Shown: in pieces, positions 26,068 through 34,634 of the stretch
Numbering within the stretch: the stretch's first letter is position 1
Layout: every line of letters starts with the position of its first letter
Assembly: GCA_937922705.1 (NCBI GenBank)
Contig: CALAIW010000002.1
Location: 1-64,000 of the forward strand
Source of the DNA: an uncultured bacterium
Lineage (GTDB): Bacteria > Atribacterota > Atribacteria > Atribacterales > Caldatribacteriaceae
Direction of reading: 5' to 3'
DNA length: 64,000 nt
Notes under the pieces: model-generated
What the model saw: only the letters and a program-made list of their open reading frames with translations
What the model was told of the DNA's origin: nothing
The model's database searches: none
Translations under genes and position numbers: made by a program

Positions 26068-26068
26068 C

Positions 26069-26725
26069 GTGAGTTTTGACTTTTCTGCCCTCTACAGAGC
26101 GTTGCCCTCGCTTCTTATGGGGGCAACGGTAACACTTCGTATTACGTCGCTTTCTATCGCTTTAGGTCTTTGTATTGGTATTGTAGCTGGACTTTGCCGG
26201 GTCTGGCCTAGTTCCGTACTTCGAGCTTTATCTGGAGTGTACATCGAGATTATCCGGGGTACGCCGCTTCTTGTGCAGATTTTCCTCGTGTACTTTGGAC
26301 TTCCTGCTTTGGGGATAAATCTTGACCCTTTCCTTGCTGGTGTTATAGCCATGGGCATAAATAGCGGAGCGTATGTTGGGGAAATCGTTCGGGGAGGTAT
26401 AGAGTCCATCGCCCGGGGGCAGATGGAGGCAGCGCTTTCTCTTGGTATGACCTGGCGACAAGCTATGTACTATGTCATTCTCCCTCAGGCTTTTGTACGC
26501 ATTCTTCCCCCTCTGGGAAATGAGTTTATCGCTCTTTTAAAGGATTCATCTCTTGTTTCAACCATTGCTATTGCTGAGCTTACCCGAACGGGGCAGATTA
26601 TTATCACCCGGACATTTAAGTCTTTTGAGATTTGGAGTGGAGTAGCTCTCTTTTACTTTCTCATGACTTACGCGATTTCTCGGATTGTAAGGTTTTCGGA
26701 AAAGAGGTTATGGTACAGTGAGTGA
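26069..26725 (+). CDS. Polar amino acid ABC transporter permease
   Basis: The 218-residue inner-membrane permease belongs to the HisM/GlnP family with about five membrane segments. The EAA loop is visible as [25 protein letters not shown], where the ATPase docks. A GTG start directly follows the previous stop. Only one permease gene is present, so it should act as a homodimer. The end overlaps the ATPase gene by 8 bp. Confidence 0.93.
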   Translation: MSFDFSALYRALPSLLMGATVTLRITSLSIALGLCIGIVAGLCRVWPSSVLRALSGVYIEIIRGTPLLVQIFLVYFGLPALGINLDPFLAGVIAMGINSGAYVGEIVRGGIESIARGQMEAALSLGMTWRQAMYYVILPQAFVRILPPLGNEFIALLKDSSLVSTIAIAELTRTGQIIITRTFKSFEIWSGVALFYFLMTYAISRIVRFSEKRLWYSE

Positions 26726-27458
26726 GTGGATTGTCGAGGTTCGAAACCTCAATAAGTACTTTGGTCGACACCATGTGCTCAAGGACATCAATCTTCGCGT
26801 TCGTTTTGGGGAAGTTGTGTCCATTATTGGGGCTTCAGGGTCGGGAAAGAGTACGCTTTTGCGTTGCCTCAACGGTCTTGAGCCGATACAAAGCGGAGAA
26901 ATCTTTATCGATGGTGTGTGTATAACCCGAAGTGGAGTAAACCTCAGCAAAGTTCGCCAATCCATAGGAATGATTTTCCAGAGTTTTAACCTCTTTCCCC
27001 ATATGACGGCCCTTGAGAACATCACCCTTGCCCCTCGAAGGGTGAAAAAAATTCCGCAGGCTGAGGCAGAGAGAATTGCTCTGGAACTTCTTCGGAAGGT
27101 TGGTCTTGAAGAAAAGGCGTATTCCTATCCGGCACAGCTTTCAGGGGGGCAAAAACAGCGAGTAGCTATAGCTCGGTCCCTTGCTATGAATCCTAAGGTT
27201 ATGATGTTTGACGAACCCACCTCAGCTCTTGACCCGGAGACTGTGAAGGATGTTCTTGATGTTATGAAAGAACTTGCTCAAGAAGGTATGACTATGATTG
27301 TTGTGACGCATGAGATGGGATTTGCTCGAGAAGTTTCGCATCGGATTGTTCACCTTGATGATGGGAGGATTATCGAGGAGGGTTCTCCTGAGGAGGTTTT
27401 GTACCGACCAAAGCATCCGCGAACAAAGGAATTTCTGAGTAAAGTCATCAATATCTGA
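26718..27458 (+). CDS. Polar amino acid ABC transporter ATP-binding protein
   Basis: The 246-residue ATPase is of the GlnQ/HisP type. Walker A is GASGSGKST, the signature is [16 protein letters not shown], Walker B is [12 protein letters not shown], and the switch His is in VTHEM. It energises the permease encoded upstream. The GTG start overlaps the end of the permease gene. Homoserine dehydrogenase follows after 9 bp, so transport and amino-acid synthesis genes may share a transcript. Confidence 0.95.
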   Translation: MSEWIVEVRNLNKYFGRHHVLKDINLRVRFGEVVSIIGASGSGKSTLLRCLNGLEPIQSGEIFIDGVCITRSGVNLSKVRQSIGMIFQSFNLFPHMTALENITLAPRRVKKIPQAEAERIALELLRKVGLEEKAYSYPAQLSGGQKQRVAIARSLAMNPKVMMFDEPTSALDPETVKDVLDVMKELAQEGMTMIVVTHEMGFAREVSHRIVHLDDGRIIEEGSPEEVLYRPKHPRTKEFLSKVINI

Positions 27459-27467
27459 GGTGAGACA

Positions 27468-28763
27468 ATGTCGGGGTTAGTAGTGAAGATTGGAATTATT
27501 GGTTTTGGGACGGTGGGAGCAGGAACAGTTAAAGTTCTTTGGGAACGACAGAGCGACATTGAAAAGGAGCTTGGGGTAAAAATCCAGGTTGCCCGGGTTG
27601 TGGATAAGGATTGGACACGAGAACGCCCAGTAGTTATTCCTCCAGAATTACGAGGAGAGGACCCCTCACCTGTCCTTGATGATCCAGAAATTCAGATTGT
27701 CGTTGAGGCTATTGGTGGGGTATCCCCAGCCTTTGAAATCGTATCTTGTGCGCTCTCTCGGGGAAAGAGCGTGGTTACTTCGAACAAAGAGCTTATTGCC
27801 AAACGTGGGGGAGAGCTCCTTGAAATTGCAAGAGAGAGTGGTAGTGACCTTTTCTTTGAAGGGGCGGTTGGAGGAGGTATTCCTATCATTCATGCCCTTA
27901 AGGAGCAACTTGTAGGAGACGATATTGAGGAGGTTATTGGTATCGTTAATGGAACAACGAATTTCATCCTTTCGGAAATGTCTGTGCACCGAACTTCGTA
28001 TGAAGAAGCCCTTCTTGAAGCAAAACGTCGTGGTTATGCCGAGCCCGTTCCTACGATGGATGTGGAAGGGTTTGACGCGGCATATAAGCTCGCTATCCTT
28101 GCTTCTTTGTGTTTCCACACGAAAGTCAATGTGGAGGATGTCTTTCGGGAGGGAATCACGCGCCTTATCCCCGAAGATCTTGAATTTGCGAGAGAACTTG
28201 GCTTTGCGGTGAAGCTCCTTGCCATTTCGAAGAAGCGTAATGGTCGGGTAGAACTTCGAGTTCACCCTGTCCTTTTACCCCTAGAGCATCCTTTGGCAAG
28301 TGTCTCTGGGGTGGAAAACGCTATCTACGTCAAGTCAAAGACCAGAGCTTTGACTTTCAGGGGTCCCGGAGCTGGGGGAGAGGCAACAGGAAGTGCTCTT
28401 GTAGGTGATATTATCGAAGCAATTCGTAATTTTAAGTACAATTGTCGGGGACGGGTAGGATGTACGTGTCTTGGGGAACTTCCGGTGCAACCGATTGAAG
28501 AGCTCGTGACTCAGTATTGCGTGCGCATCCTTGCCCTTGATGTTCCGGGAGTTCTTGGGAAGATTGCCACCCAGTTTGGGGAGGCGGGGGTAAGCCTTTC
28601 GGCGGTGAAACAGCCAGTGAGTACTCCCGGAAAGCTTACCAACATTTACTTTCTTACTCACGAGGTTGAAGAGGCAAGGCTTCGGGATTCTCTTGAGCGT
28701 ATTCAGAAACTTGAGGTCGTTAAGGATGTGTATGCTATTCGGGTAGAAAGGGGGGATGCGTAG
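27468..28763 (+). CDS. hom: Homoserine dehydrogenase with ACT domain
   Basis: The 431-residue enzyme reduces aspartate semialdehyde to homoserine for threonine and methionine synthesis. The NAD(P) site is GIIGFGTVGAGTV; substrate and catalytic regions are VVTSNKELIAKRG, FEGAVGGGIPIIH, GIVNGTTNFILSEM and VEGFDAAYKLAILASL. A C-terminal ACT domain (about residues 350-425) suggests feedback control. ATG 27468 follows GAGGTGAGA. Its presence along with the DUF39 module means aspartate semialdehyde can feed both homoserine and homocysteine in this organism. Confidence 0.95.
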   Translation: MSGLVVKIGIIGFGTVGAGTVKVLWERQSDIEKELGVKIQVARVVDKDWTRERPVVIPPELRGEDPSPVLDDPEIQIVVEAIGGVSPAFEIVSCALSRGKSVVTSNKELIAKRGGELLEIARESGSDLFFEGAVGGGIPIIHALKEQLVGDDIEEVIGIVNGTTNFILSEMSVHRTSYEEALLEAKRRGYAEPVPTMDVEGFDAAYKLAILASLCFHTKVNVEDVFREGITRLIPEDLEFARELGFAVKLLAISKKRNGRVELRVHPVLLPLEHPLASVSGVENAIYVKSKTRALTFRGPGAGGEATGSALVGDIIEAIRNFKYNCRGRVGCTCLGELPVQPIEELVTQYCVRILALDVPGVLGKIATQFGEAGVSLSAVKQPVSTPGKLTNIYFLTHEVEEARLRDSLERIQKLEVVKDVYAIRVERGDA

Positions 28764-28776
28764 AGTGGAGGAAGTT

Positions 28777-29073
28777 ATGACTTCTTTTCTTTGTCTTGCT
28801 TGCCAGCGGGAAACAAAACACCGGGTTTCCTACCAGGGAGGTATCGCAAAATCCGTTACCTGTCAGGAGTGTGGCCTTGAGATTGGGCTCGATCGAGCAA
28901 AACTCGTTGCCCTCTATGGAGAGCAGCTTGTACAGAGGATTTTGACCAAGCCCCAGCGTCTTACCGAAGAATACCAGCGAGACCTTGTAGAATTTTTCAG
29001 CACTATTCCTTTTCGCATCATTACCAAACCCTACCGGATGCTGAAGGAGTTCGAATCACTTTGCGAAGACTGA
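28777..29073 (+). CDS. Small zinc-ribbon protein
   Basis: The 98-residue protein has two CxxC pairs near its N-terminus (CLAC and CQEC), likely binding one zinc ion, followed by a helical region. The function is unknown; nothing else in it is familiar. ATG 28777 follows GGAGG at 5-bp spacing, 13 bp after hom. It converges on the DUF1638 gene with an 18-bp overlap. Confidence 0.6.
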   Translation: MTSFLCLACQRETKHRVSYQGGIAKSVTCQECGLEIGLDRAKLVALYGEQLVQRILTKPQRLTEEYQRDLVEFFSTIPFRIITKPYRMLKEFESLCED

Positions 29074-29835
29074 CCGACGGAAGATGCACTCATCTCCGCT
29101 TGCCTCAAGAGTTTCTCCAGGCGCAAGGATGAGGAATCGTTCGGTATCCCACCGACCCTCAAGGAAGTCTGTCAAGAGTTTTTTGTCCCCCTCGATGACT
29201 CTCCACTCCCATCCCAAGAACTCAGCGCATTCCTGGGTAAAGGCTATGTACTTTGCGTCTACAGGTAAACCCCAGCTTATGTAGAAGGCGTAATGGTACT
29301 CCTTTTGCCAATTTTCCTCAAGTTGCATAAGGTAGCGGGCATTGTCTTCACCGTATTTTTCTCGGTATGTCTCGTACACAAAGATGTATCGTTCTCGTCC
29401 TGGTTCAAGGGAATGCTCAATCCATCCAGGGGAATACCAATAGATACCACGGTACTCATTTACAAGTTCTGCGTACCTTTGGTGAGAACCAAGGAGAAGA
29501 GCAATACAGTCGTGGACTCGGGGAATGACAATGGGGTACCTTGGAGAAGTAACTCCTTCTGTGCCCCGGCTGCAGAGACCGTATGCCAGAAGGATGGCAT
29601 CGTAGTCATAACCTGTTTCCAGGACTCCCTTTTCGTAGGCAAATCTCTGGGGACCTGTGGTTCCAATTGCTTCCTGTAGCGCTTTTTGGAGATTTTCTGG
29701 GTTGTTGTGAAGACCAAGAGGGAGGAAGACCACATCACAGGCACTTTCCACTTGAGAAATAAGAAGAGATATTTCCCGGTACATTGACCGGCAGGCGATA
29801 ACTTTGAACCGCTTTCTCACAACCTGGTGCATCAT
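29056..29835 (-). CDS. DUF1638 domain protein
   Basis: The 259-residue protein matches DUF1638, a family often found beside corrinoid proteins and methyltransferases in anaerobes; its activity is unknown. Typical are the N-terminal KVIACRSMYREI, YDAILLAYGLCSRGTEGV and IPRVHDCIALLLGSHQRY segments. ATG 29835 follows AAGGAGTGA. No corrinoid protein lies next to it, although a URO-D-like gene occurs about 9 kb away. It is divergent from hisJ. Confidence 0.75.
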   Translation of the reverse strand: MMHQVVRKRFKVIACRSMYREISLLISQVESACDVVFLPLGLHNNPENLQKALQEAIGTTGPQRFAYEKGVLETGYDYDAILLAYGLCSRGTEGVTSPRYPIVIPRVHDCIALLLGSHQRYAELVNEYRGIYWYSPGWIEHSLEPGRERYIFVYETYREKYGEDNARYLMQLEENWQKEYHYAFYISWGLPVDAKYIAFTQECAEFLGWEWRVIEGDKKLLTDFLEGRWDTERFLILAPGETLEASGDECIFRRSVFAK

Positions 29836-29867
29836 GCTCACTCCTTCTGAGCATTGTACGCTTTCCC

Positions 29868-29896
29868 TTGCTCTCTGTAAAGGGAAACGGGATAAT
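29868..29896 (+). promoter_or_regulatory. hisJ promoter
   Basis: TTGCTC (29868-29873) and GATAAT (29891-29896) are spaced 17 bp. Transcription should begin near 29903, leaving a very short leader before TTG 29916. Confidence 0.6.
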
Positions 29897-29915
29897 GTCA
29901 GTGGAGGTGGTAGTT

Positions 29916-30743
29916 TTGCTTTGCTGTGACTATCACATGCACACATTCCGCTGTGGTGATGCCTCGGGAACATATGAAGAATACGTTGCAAAAGCCCTTG
30001 AGCAGGGGCTCAAAGAGATTGGTTTTTCCGGACACTCTCCGCAGTACTTCCTTCCAAAAGACATGCGCCGGAGGGAATCAGCGATTCCAGAAGAAGAGCT
30101 TGAGCTCTATGTGAGAGAGGTGGAAACTCTTCGAGAAAAATACGAGGGTTCTATTGTGATTCGTCTTGGACTTGAAGTCGATTTTGTTCCGGGTCATGAC
30201 AAGGAACTTGAGAAGCTCGTTTTTTCTTACCCCTGGGACTATCTTCTTCTTTCGGTGCACTATCTCAACGACTGGCCTTTTGACCACCCCAAGTACATTG
30301 CTCGCTACAGCGAGTGGGATATTAACGAACTTTTTGCGACGTACTATCAAGTACTCAGAAGGGGGATAGAAACAGGGTTTTTTGATGCTGTGGCACATCT
30401 TGACCTCCCTAAGAAATTTGGTTTTCGTCCTACTCGGGAGATTCCAGAACTCGAAGAGGTCCTTACGAGTTGTGTGAAGTATGGTGTTGCCGTTGAGCTC
30501 AATACTGCGGGCTGGCGAAGACCGGCACAAGAAGCCTATCCTTCCCTTTCTATCCTGCAGCGGGCAAGAGATTTTGGACTCTCTGTCTGTGTTGGTTCTG
30601 ATGCCCATCGGCCAGAAGAGGTAGGAAGATATTTCAAAGAAGCGGAGGAGTTTCTTCGAAAGGCGGGATTCACCTCAGTTATCCGCTTTGTGCAGCGGAA
30701 GAAGATCCCAGTACTTCTTGAGGGAAATCCTTTATGCGAATGA
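29916..30743 (+). CDS. hisJ: PHP-family histidinol-phosphatase
   Basis: The 275-residue protein is a PHP-type metallophosphatase of the HisJ/HisK group, converting histidinol phosphate to histidinol. Metal ligands appear in DYHMHTFRCGD, GFSGHSP, LGLEVDF, SVHYL, VAHLDLPKKFG and GSDAHRPEEVG. The missing step between this enzyme and the hisZGD group lies outside the window. TTG 29916 follows GGAGGTGG and gives the usual short N-terminus; other in-frame starts lie upstream. The end overlaps a small membrane protein gene by 10 bp. Confidence 0.85.
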   Translation: MLCCDYHMHTFRCGDASGTYEEYVAKALEQGLKEIGFSGHSPQYFLPKDMRRRESAIPEEELELYVREVETLREKYEGSIVIRLGLEVDFVPGHDKELEKLVFSYPWDYLLLSVHYLNDWPFDHPKYIARYSEWDINELFATYYQVLRRGIETGFFDAVAHLDLPKKFGFRPTREIPELEEVLTSCVKYGVAVELNTAGWRRPAQEAYPSLSILQRARDFGLSVCVGSDAHRPEEVGRYFKEAEEFLRKAGFTSVIRFVQRKKIPVLLEGNPLCE

Positions 30744-30898
30744 TCATCGCTATGGCGCTTCTCTCTATTGCTTTACCCTTTGTGTATGTTTTCGCAGCGA
30801 CACGCTTTCCTGGATCTCCTCTCGTCCAGAATTTCATCTGGTTGTACCTTTGCGTTGTTTTTGGGGTTTTTCTTATGTACCTTGTGGAGAAGCGATGA
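30734..30898 (+). CDS. Small membrane protein, 54 residues
   Basis: This short frame begins with ATG inside the last codons of hisJ and ends just before the glp promoter. It encodes two hydrophobic segments (about residues 3-22 and 32-50) separated by a short TRFPGSPLVQN loop, ending in LVEKR. Such two-helix proteins are common in bacteria, but I do not recognise this one. Coupling to hisJ and the sensible hydrophobic pattern support it being real. No separate ribosome site is obvious. Confidence 0.55.
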   Translation: MRMIIAMALLSIALPFVYVFAATRFPGSPLVQNFIWLYLCVVFGVFLMYLVEKR

Positions 30899-30912
30899 AA
30901 ATGTGGTATACT
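30882..30912 (+). promoter_or_regulatory. Promoter of the glycerol-3-phosphate operon
   Basis: An extended -10, TGG-TATACT (30904-30912), with TTGTGG (30882-30887) at 19-bp spacing lies just before the glp leader. Transcription should start near 30919. Confidence 0.6.
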
Positions 30913-30934
30913 TAGGTTTGGCTTGGAGAAAAAA

Positions 30935-30970
30935 GAAAGCCTTCCGTTCCTGCGGAAGGCTTTCTTTTTT
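30935..30970 (+). terminator. Leader terminator upstream of glpP, candidate GlpP antitermination site
   Basis: A 12-bp perfect stem (30935-30946 with 30953-30964, loop TTCCTG) followed by six T residues lies between the glp promoter and the glpP ribosome site GGAGG at 30971. Transcription should stop here unless antitermination occurs. In Bacillus subtilis GlpP acts on such a leader terminator upstream of glpD when glycerol-3-phosphate is present. Confidence 0.85.
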
Positions 30971-30979
30971 GGAGGGAAA

Positions 30980-31573
30980 ATGGAGCATTTTGTAACGGTT
31001 ACTCGGGGTTTTCCTATCATTGGGGCGCTTCGGAGCACAAATATCCGAGACCTTACGCGGGAAGATTTACGTTTGTGTGCGGTGTACTTCCTCCTCGAAG
31101 GAGATATTTTCGAAGTGAGGAGGGTTCTTGAGCTTGCTGATACAGGCGCATCGTTTTTCCTTCATATGGACCTTTTTGGGGGTGTTGCTCCTGATGAGTC
31201 AGGATTCTTACTCCTGCGGGAACTTTTTCCAAGAGTTCAGGGAATTATATCCACTCGTGCGAAGACTCTTGTTCTTGCAGGGCGCATGGGGTTTGCCACT
31301 ATTTTCCGGCTCTTTTGCATTGACAGCGAATCTCTACGAACAGGACTTAAAGTCGTTCAGGAGGTGAAACCTGACGCGGTGGAAATACTTCCAGGGATTA
31401 TCTTTCCAAGAATTCGTGAGTACATCCCTCTCGATGCCTTTCCTCCGATAATCTGTGGGGGCTTTATCCGGAAAAAGAAAGAAGTTACTGATATTTTGAA
31501 GAGCGGAGCTCTTGCAGTATCAACGAGTTCGAAAGAACTCTGGAGGATGAACTGGGGGGAACGGCGTTTGTGA
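30980..31573 (+). CDS. glpP: Glycerol-3-phosphate responsive antiterminator
   Basis: The 197-residue protein is a GlpP-family RNA-binding antiterminator with a TIM-barrel-like fold. Typical segments are FPIIGALRS, FFLHMDLFGGVAPDESG, IISTRAKTLVLAGRMG, RLFCIDSESLRTG, PDAVEILPGIIFP and ICGGFIRKKKEV. It binds glycerol-3-phosphate and prevents termination in a target leader. Here a terminator lies directly before its own gene, so it probably controls its own operon. ATG 30980 follows GGAGGG. The stop overlaps the next start. Confidence 0.9.
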   Translation: MEHFVTVTRGFPIIGALRSTNIRDLTREDLRLCAVYFLLEGDIFEVRRVLELADTGASFFLHMDLFGGVAPDESGFLLLRELFPRVQGIISTRAKTLVLAGRMGFATIFRLFCIDSESLRTGLKVVQEVKPDAVEILPGIIFPRIREYIPLDAFPPIICGGFIRKKKEVTDILKSGALAVSTSSKELWRMNWGERRL

Positions 31574-33018
31574 AGACATACGATGTGGCCATTGCTGGGG
31601 GAGGAGTAGTGGGCTGTGCAGTTGCTTGGTACCTCGCCCACTTTTCCCTGGATGTCCTTCTCCTTGAAAAACGTGAAGATGTTTGTTGTGGAGTAAGTAA
31701 GGCTAATACTGGTATCCTTCACTCCCGAAGCTATGTCACCCCGGGAACCCTCAAGGGAGAATTGCATCTTCGGTCTCTTTCCTGGTTTTCTCAGGCATTT
31801 CAGGAGCTTGGTCTCAAACCGTTGCGCTGCGGAGCACTTACTCTTGCCTTCTCAAAAGAGGAGGCACAACATCTTAAGGTCTTACAAGAGCAAGGAAAGA
31901 TTGAAGGAGCATCCATTCTTTCGCCAAAGGAGGTCCTTGCTCTTGAGCCTCGCCTCAATCCTAAAGTTTACGCGGGATACTTCGACCCCGAAACTATGGT
32001 CATTTCTCCATTTGCCGTAACTATTGCCCTTGCCGAGTGTGCAGCCCTTAACGGGGTTACCATGCACTTTGAAAAGGAAGTCGTTTTTGTTGAAGCTTCT
32101 TGGGACCACCTTCTTATTCACTGTGCTAGTGGGGAAAGGTATGCTGCTAAGTTTTTCGTGAACTGTGCAGGAATTGGTGCACCTCAACTTGCACAGAATA
32201 TTGGGGACGTTATACCTCCCCTTTGTTTTTTCCGGGGACAGTACTTTGTTCTCGATCGTGAGTGCCAGGGATTCGTAAGTCACGTGCTGTATCCCGTGCC
32301 TACTGAGGAGAGTAAGGGTATTCTTGTTTCTCCAACACCAGAAGGGAATATTCTCCTTGGGCCAAATTTTGAACCAGTGTCATACGAGAATACAGCAACA
32401 ACGATTCAGGGGCTTGAGGAAGTTGAGAAAGGAGCGCGAAAACTTGTTCCCGAGATACCCCTTGACAAGGTTATTGCTACTTTTTCCGGGGTTCGTCCGG
32501 CACTTCCTAAGCGAGACTTTTACGTTGCTTTTTCTCTTCGTCTCCCCTCGGTTCTTCACCTTGCGGGTATTGAATCCCCAGGACTCACGGCATGCTTTGG
32601 TATCGCGGAATACGTAGGGGAACTCCTTGGAAAACGGGGACTTCCTCTTAGGGAAAAGAAAAACTTTCAATCTCGGGTTCCACCGCTTGTCTTCCGAGAG
32701 TGTTCCCTGGAGGAACGAGAGCGTCTTATAGCAGAAGACCCGGACTGGGGAAAAATTGTCTGTCGGTGTGAGGAGGTCACTCTTGCTGAGGTGAAAAGGG
32801 CATTGCGATCTAGTCCTCCTGCTCGGACCCTGGATGGGCTCAAGCGAAGAACCCGGGTCTTTGCAGGGAGGTGCCAAGGAGGATTTTGCGGTATGCATCT
32901 TCCTGGAATCCTTGAAAGAGAGTGCGGTCTTTCATCCTCGGATATCCGAAAATCTGGTCCTGGCTCTTTTTACGTTCTGCGAAAAGGTGAGGTGGCACCA
33001 GATGCCAAAGTTTGTTGA
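31570..33018 (+). CDS. Anaerobic glycerol-3-phosphate dehydrogenase GlpA-like, FAD-dependent
   Basis: The 482-residue flavoenzyme oxidises glycerol-3-phosphate to dihydroxyacetone phosphate. The FAD-binding GGGVVGCAVAWYLA is at the N-terminus. A C-terminal BFD-like [2Fe-2S] domain contains CRCEEVTLAEV and GRCQGGFCGMHL. GTG 31570 overlaps the glpP stop by 4 bp. In many anaerobes it forms a complex with the FAD/NAD oxidoreductase and the small DUF1667 protein encoded next, passing electrons onward. Confidence 0.88.
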   Translation: MKTYDVAIAGGGVVGCAVAWYLAHFSLDVLLLEKREDVCCGVSKANTGILHSRSYVTPGTLKGELHLRSLSWFSQAFQELGLKPLRCGALTLAFSKEEAQHLKVLQEQGKIEGASILSPKEVLALEPRLNPKVYAGYFDPETMVISPFAVTIALAECAALNGVTMHFEKEVVFVEASWDHLLIHCASGERYAAKFFVNCAGIGAPQLAQNIGDVIPPLCFFRGQYFVLDRECQGFVSHVLYPVPTEESKGILVSPTPEGNILLGPNFEPVSYENTATTIQGLEEVEKGARKLVPEIPLDKVIATFSGVRPALPKRDFYVAFSLRLPSVLHLAGIESPGLTACFGIAEYVGELLGKRGLPLREKKNFQSRVPPLVFRECSLEERERLIAEDPDWGKIVCRCEEVTLAEVKRALRSSPPARTLDGLKRRTRVFAGRCQGGFCGMHLPGILERECGLSSSDIRKSGPGSFYVLRKGEVAPDAKVC

Positions 33019-34297
33019 AGCAGAGGTTGTCGTCATTGGCGGAGGTCCAGCGGGAATGGCAGCAGCTCTATCCGCCTGGGAATACGGCATGCGGAAGATT
33101 TTTCTCCTTGAGCGAAATGCTCACCTTGGGGGTATCCTTAATCAGTGTATTCACCCGGGTTTTGGACTCCACATCTTTGGAGAGGAACTTACTGGTCCTG
33201 AGTATGCTGAGCGTTATATGGAAGCACTTGGCCGCACTGGTGTTGAAGTGCTCACGGATACTACGGTCCTTGAGGTACACAAAGACCGAGCGGTGGTAGC
33301 GGTGAACCGAGGAGGGATTTGGATATTCCATCCCCAGGCAGTGGTCTTTGCAATGGGGTGTAGGGAGCGGACCAGGGGGATGATTCGCCTTCCAGGGACA
33401 AGGCCTGCGGGGATTTTCACTGCAGGGTGTGCTCAATACCTTGTGAATGTTGAGGGGTATCTCCCGGGAAAGAGAGTTGTCATTCTTGGTTCTGGAGATA
33501 TTGGTCTTATTATGGCTCGCCGTCTCACTCTTGAAGGAGTGAAGGTCGAAGCGGTAGTTGAAATCCGTCCCACACTTAGCGGTCTTCTGCGTAACTATGT
33601 TCAGTGTCTCCAGGATTTCCACATTCCTCTCCTTCTCTCCCATACTGTTTTTGAGGTTCTCGGGCAAGAGCGGGTAGAAGGGGTTCTTGTGGGGGAAGTG
33701 GATGCCAAAGGGAAACCTAAGGGACGATTGCGTCATATCCCCTGTGATACCCTACTTTTGTCGGTTGGGCTTATTCCTGAGGTTGAGCTTCTCAAAAGGG
33801 CGGGGATTCCTCTATGTTCCTCAAGTGGTGGACCCTTTGTGGATGAAGATTTTGCCTGCGATGTACCAGGGTTCTTTGCCTGTGGAAATGTGGTGGCCGT
33901 TTTTGACCTTGTGGATTATGTGACAAGGAGTGCCGAGCGAGTTGGAAAGCGAATCTCTGAGGGATTGCGAGATGAGAAACCTCCCCTTATTTTGGTTCCT
34001 GGGAAGGGGGTTGCTGCCATTGTCCCCCAGAGGATACGGGAAAGGAGAGAAGGATTCCTCTATGTGCGGCCAAAGGAAAGTCTAAGGAAAGCCAAACTCT
34101 CCTTAGTGCAGCAGGGTAGGGAATTGTACCACGTGAGTGTGCCTCTATGTCGGCCTGGTGAGATGATACACCTTGAAATTTCTCAGATACCCTGGCCGAA
34201 GGAAAGGAAAGAGGTGGAAGTTGTCCTTGAGGGAGAAAAACACGTTGATCTCTTCTCGGGTGCTTTGTATTGTATGTCCTCTGGGATGTCAGATTGA
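33002..34297 (+). CDS. FAD/NAD(P)-dependent oxidoreductase of the glycerol-3-phosphate operon
   Basis: The 431-residue protein is a pyridine-nucleotide-disulfide-type oxidoreductase: FAD motif VVVIGGGPAGMAAALSAWEYG, the redox-type NQCIHPGFG, the second dinucleotide motif VVILGSGDIGLIMARRL, and ATG-like CGNVVAVFDLVDYV near the C-terminus. In related operons it works between the dehydrogenase and the electron acceptor. ATG 33002 follows AGGTGAGGTGG and lies inside the end of the previous gene; an upstream extension in this frame has no family features. It overlaps the DUF1667 gene by 53 bp. Confidence 0.87.
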   Translation: MPKFVEAEVVVIGGGPAGMAAALSAWEYGMRKIFLLERNAHLGGILNQCIHPGFGLHIFGEELTGPEYAERYMEALGRTGVEVLTDTTVLEVHKDRAVVAVNRGGIWIFHPQAVVFAMGCRERTRGMIRLPGTRPAGIFTAGCAQYLVNVEGYLPGKRVVILGSGDIGLIMARRLTLEGVKVEAVVEIRPTLSGLLRNYVQCLQDFHIPLLLSHTVFEVLGQERVEGVLVGEVDAKGKPKGRLRHIPCDTLLLSVGLIPEVELLKRAGIPLCSSSGGPFVDEDFACDVPGFFACGNVVAVFDLVDYVTRSAERVGKRISEGLRDEKPPLILVPGKGVAAIVPQRIRERREGFLYVRPKESLRKAKLSLVQQGRELYHVSVPLCRPGEMIHLEISQIPWPKERKEVEVVLEGEKHVDLFSGALYCMSSGMSD

Positions 34298-34634
34298 GGT
34301 GAAGGAGAAAGATGGCAAGCTCTCTTTTCATGGGGGATGTGCACGGGGGAAATCTTACGCTAAGCAGGAGGTAACCTATCCTTGCCGCATGGTCACTACT
34401 ACGGTTAGCATACGGGGTGGAGAGATTCCTCGTCTTCCGGTGCGAACCTCCCGTCCTTTCCCTAAAGACCGTATTCTTGCCCTTATGGAATTTTTACGCT
34501 CCTTTGAGGTGGAAGCTCCGGTTAAGCGAGGCGAGGTGCTTTTTCGAAATCTCCTTGGGACTGGAATAGACCTTATTGCCACCCGGACTATTCACCGCCT
34601 GGAGAAGGAAGGGGAAGACTCAAGGGAAGCCTGA
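34245..34634 (+). CDS. DUF1667 family iron-sulfur-type small protein
   Basis: The protein of about 129 residues matches DUF1667, normally the third member of this glycerol-3-phosphate dehydrogenase group. Four Cys residues are visible: CIVCPLGC and two more in the GGCARGKSYA and TYPCRM segments, probably ligating a cluster or zinc. TTG 34245 after GAGGGAG is the most plausible start; no ATG is available near the family N-terminus. The end overlaps the convergent TPR gene by 47 bp. Confidence 0.82.
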   Translation: MISSRVLCIVCPLGCQIEVKEKDGKLSFHGGCARGKSYAKQEVTYPCRMVTTTVSIRGGEIPRLPVRTSRPFPKDRILALMEFLRSFEVEAPVKRGEVLFRNLLGTGIDLIATRTIHRLEKEGEDSREA

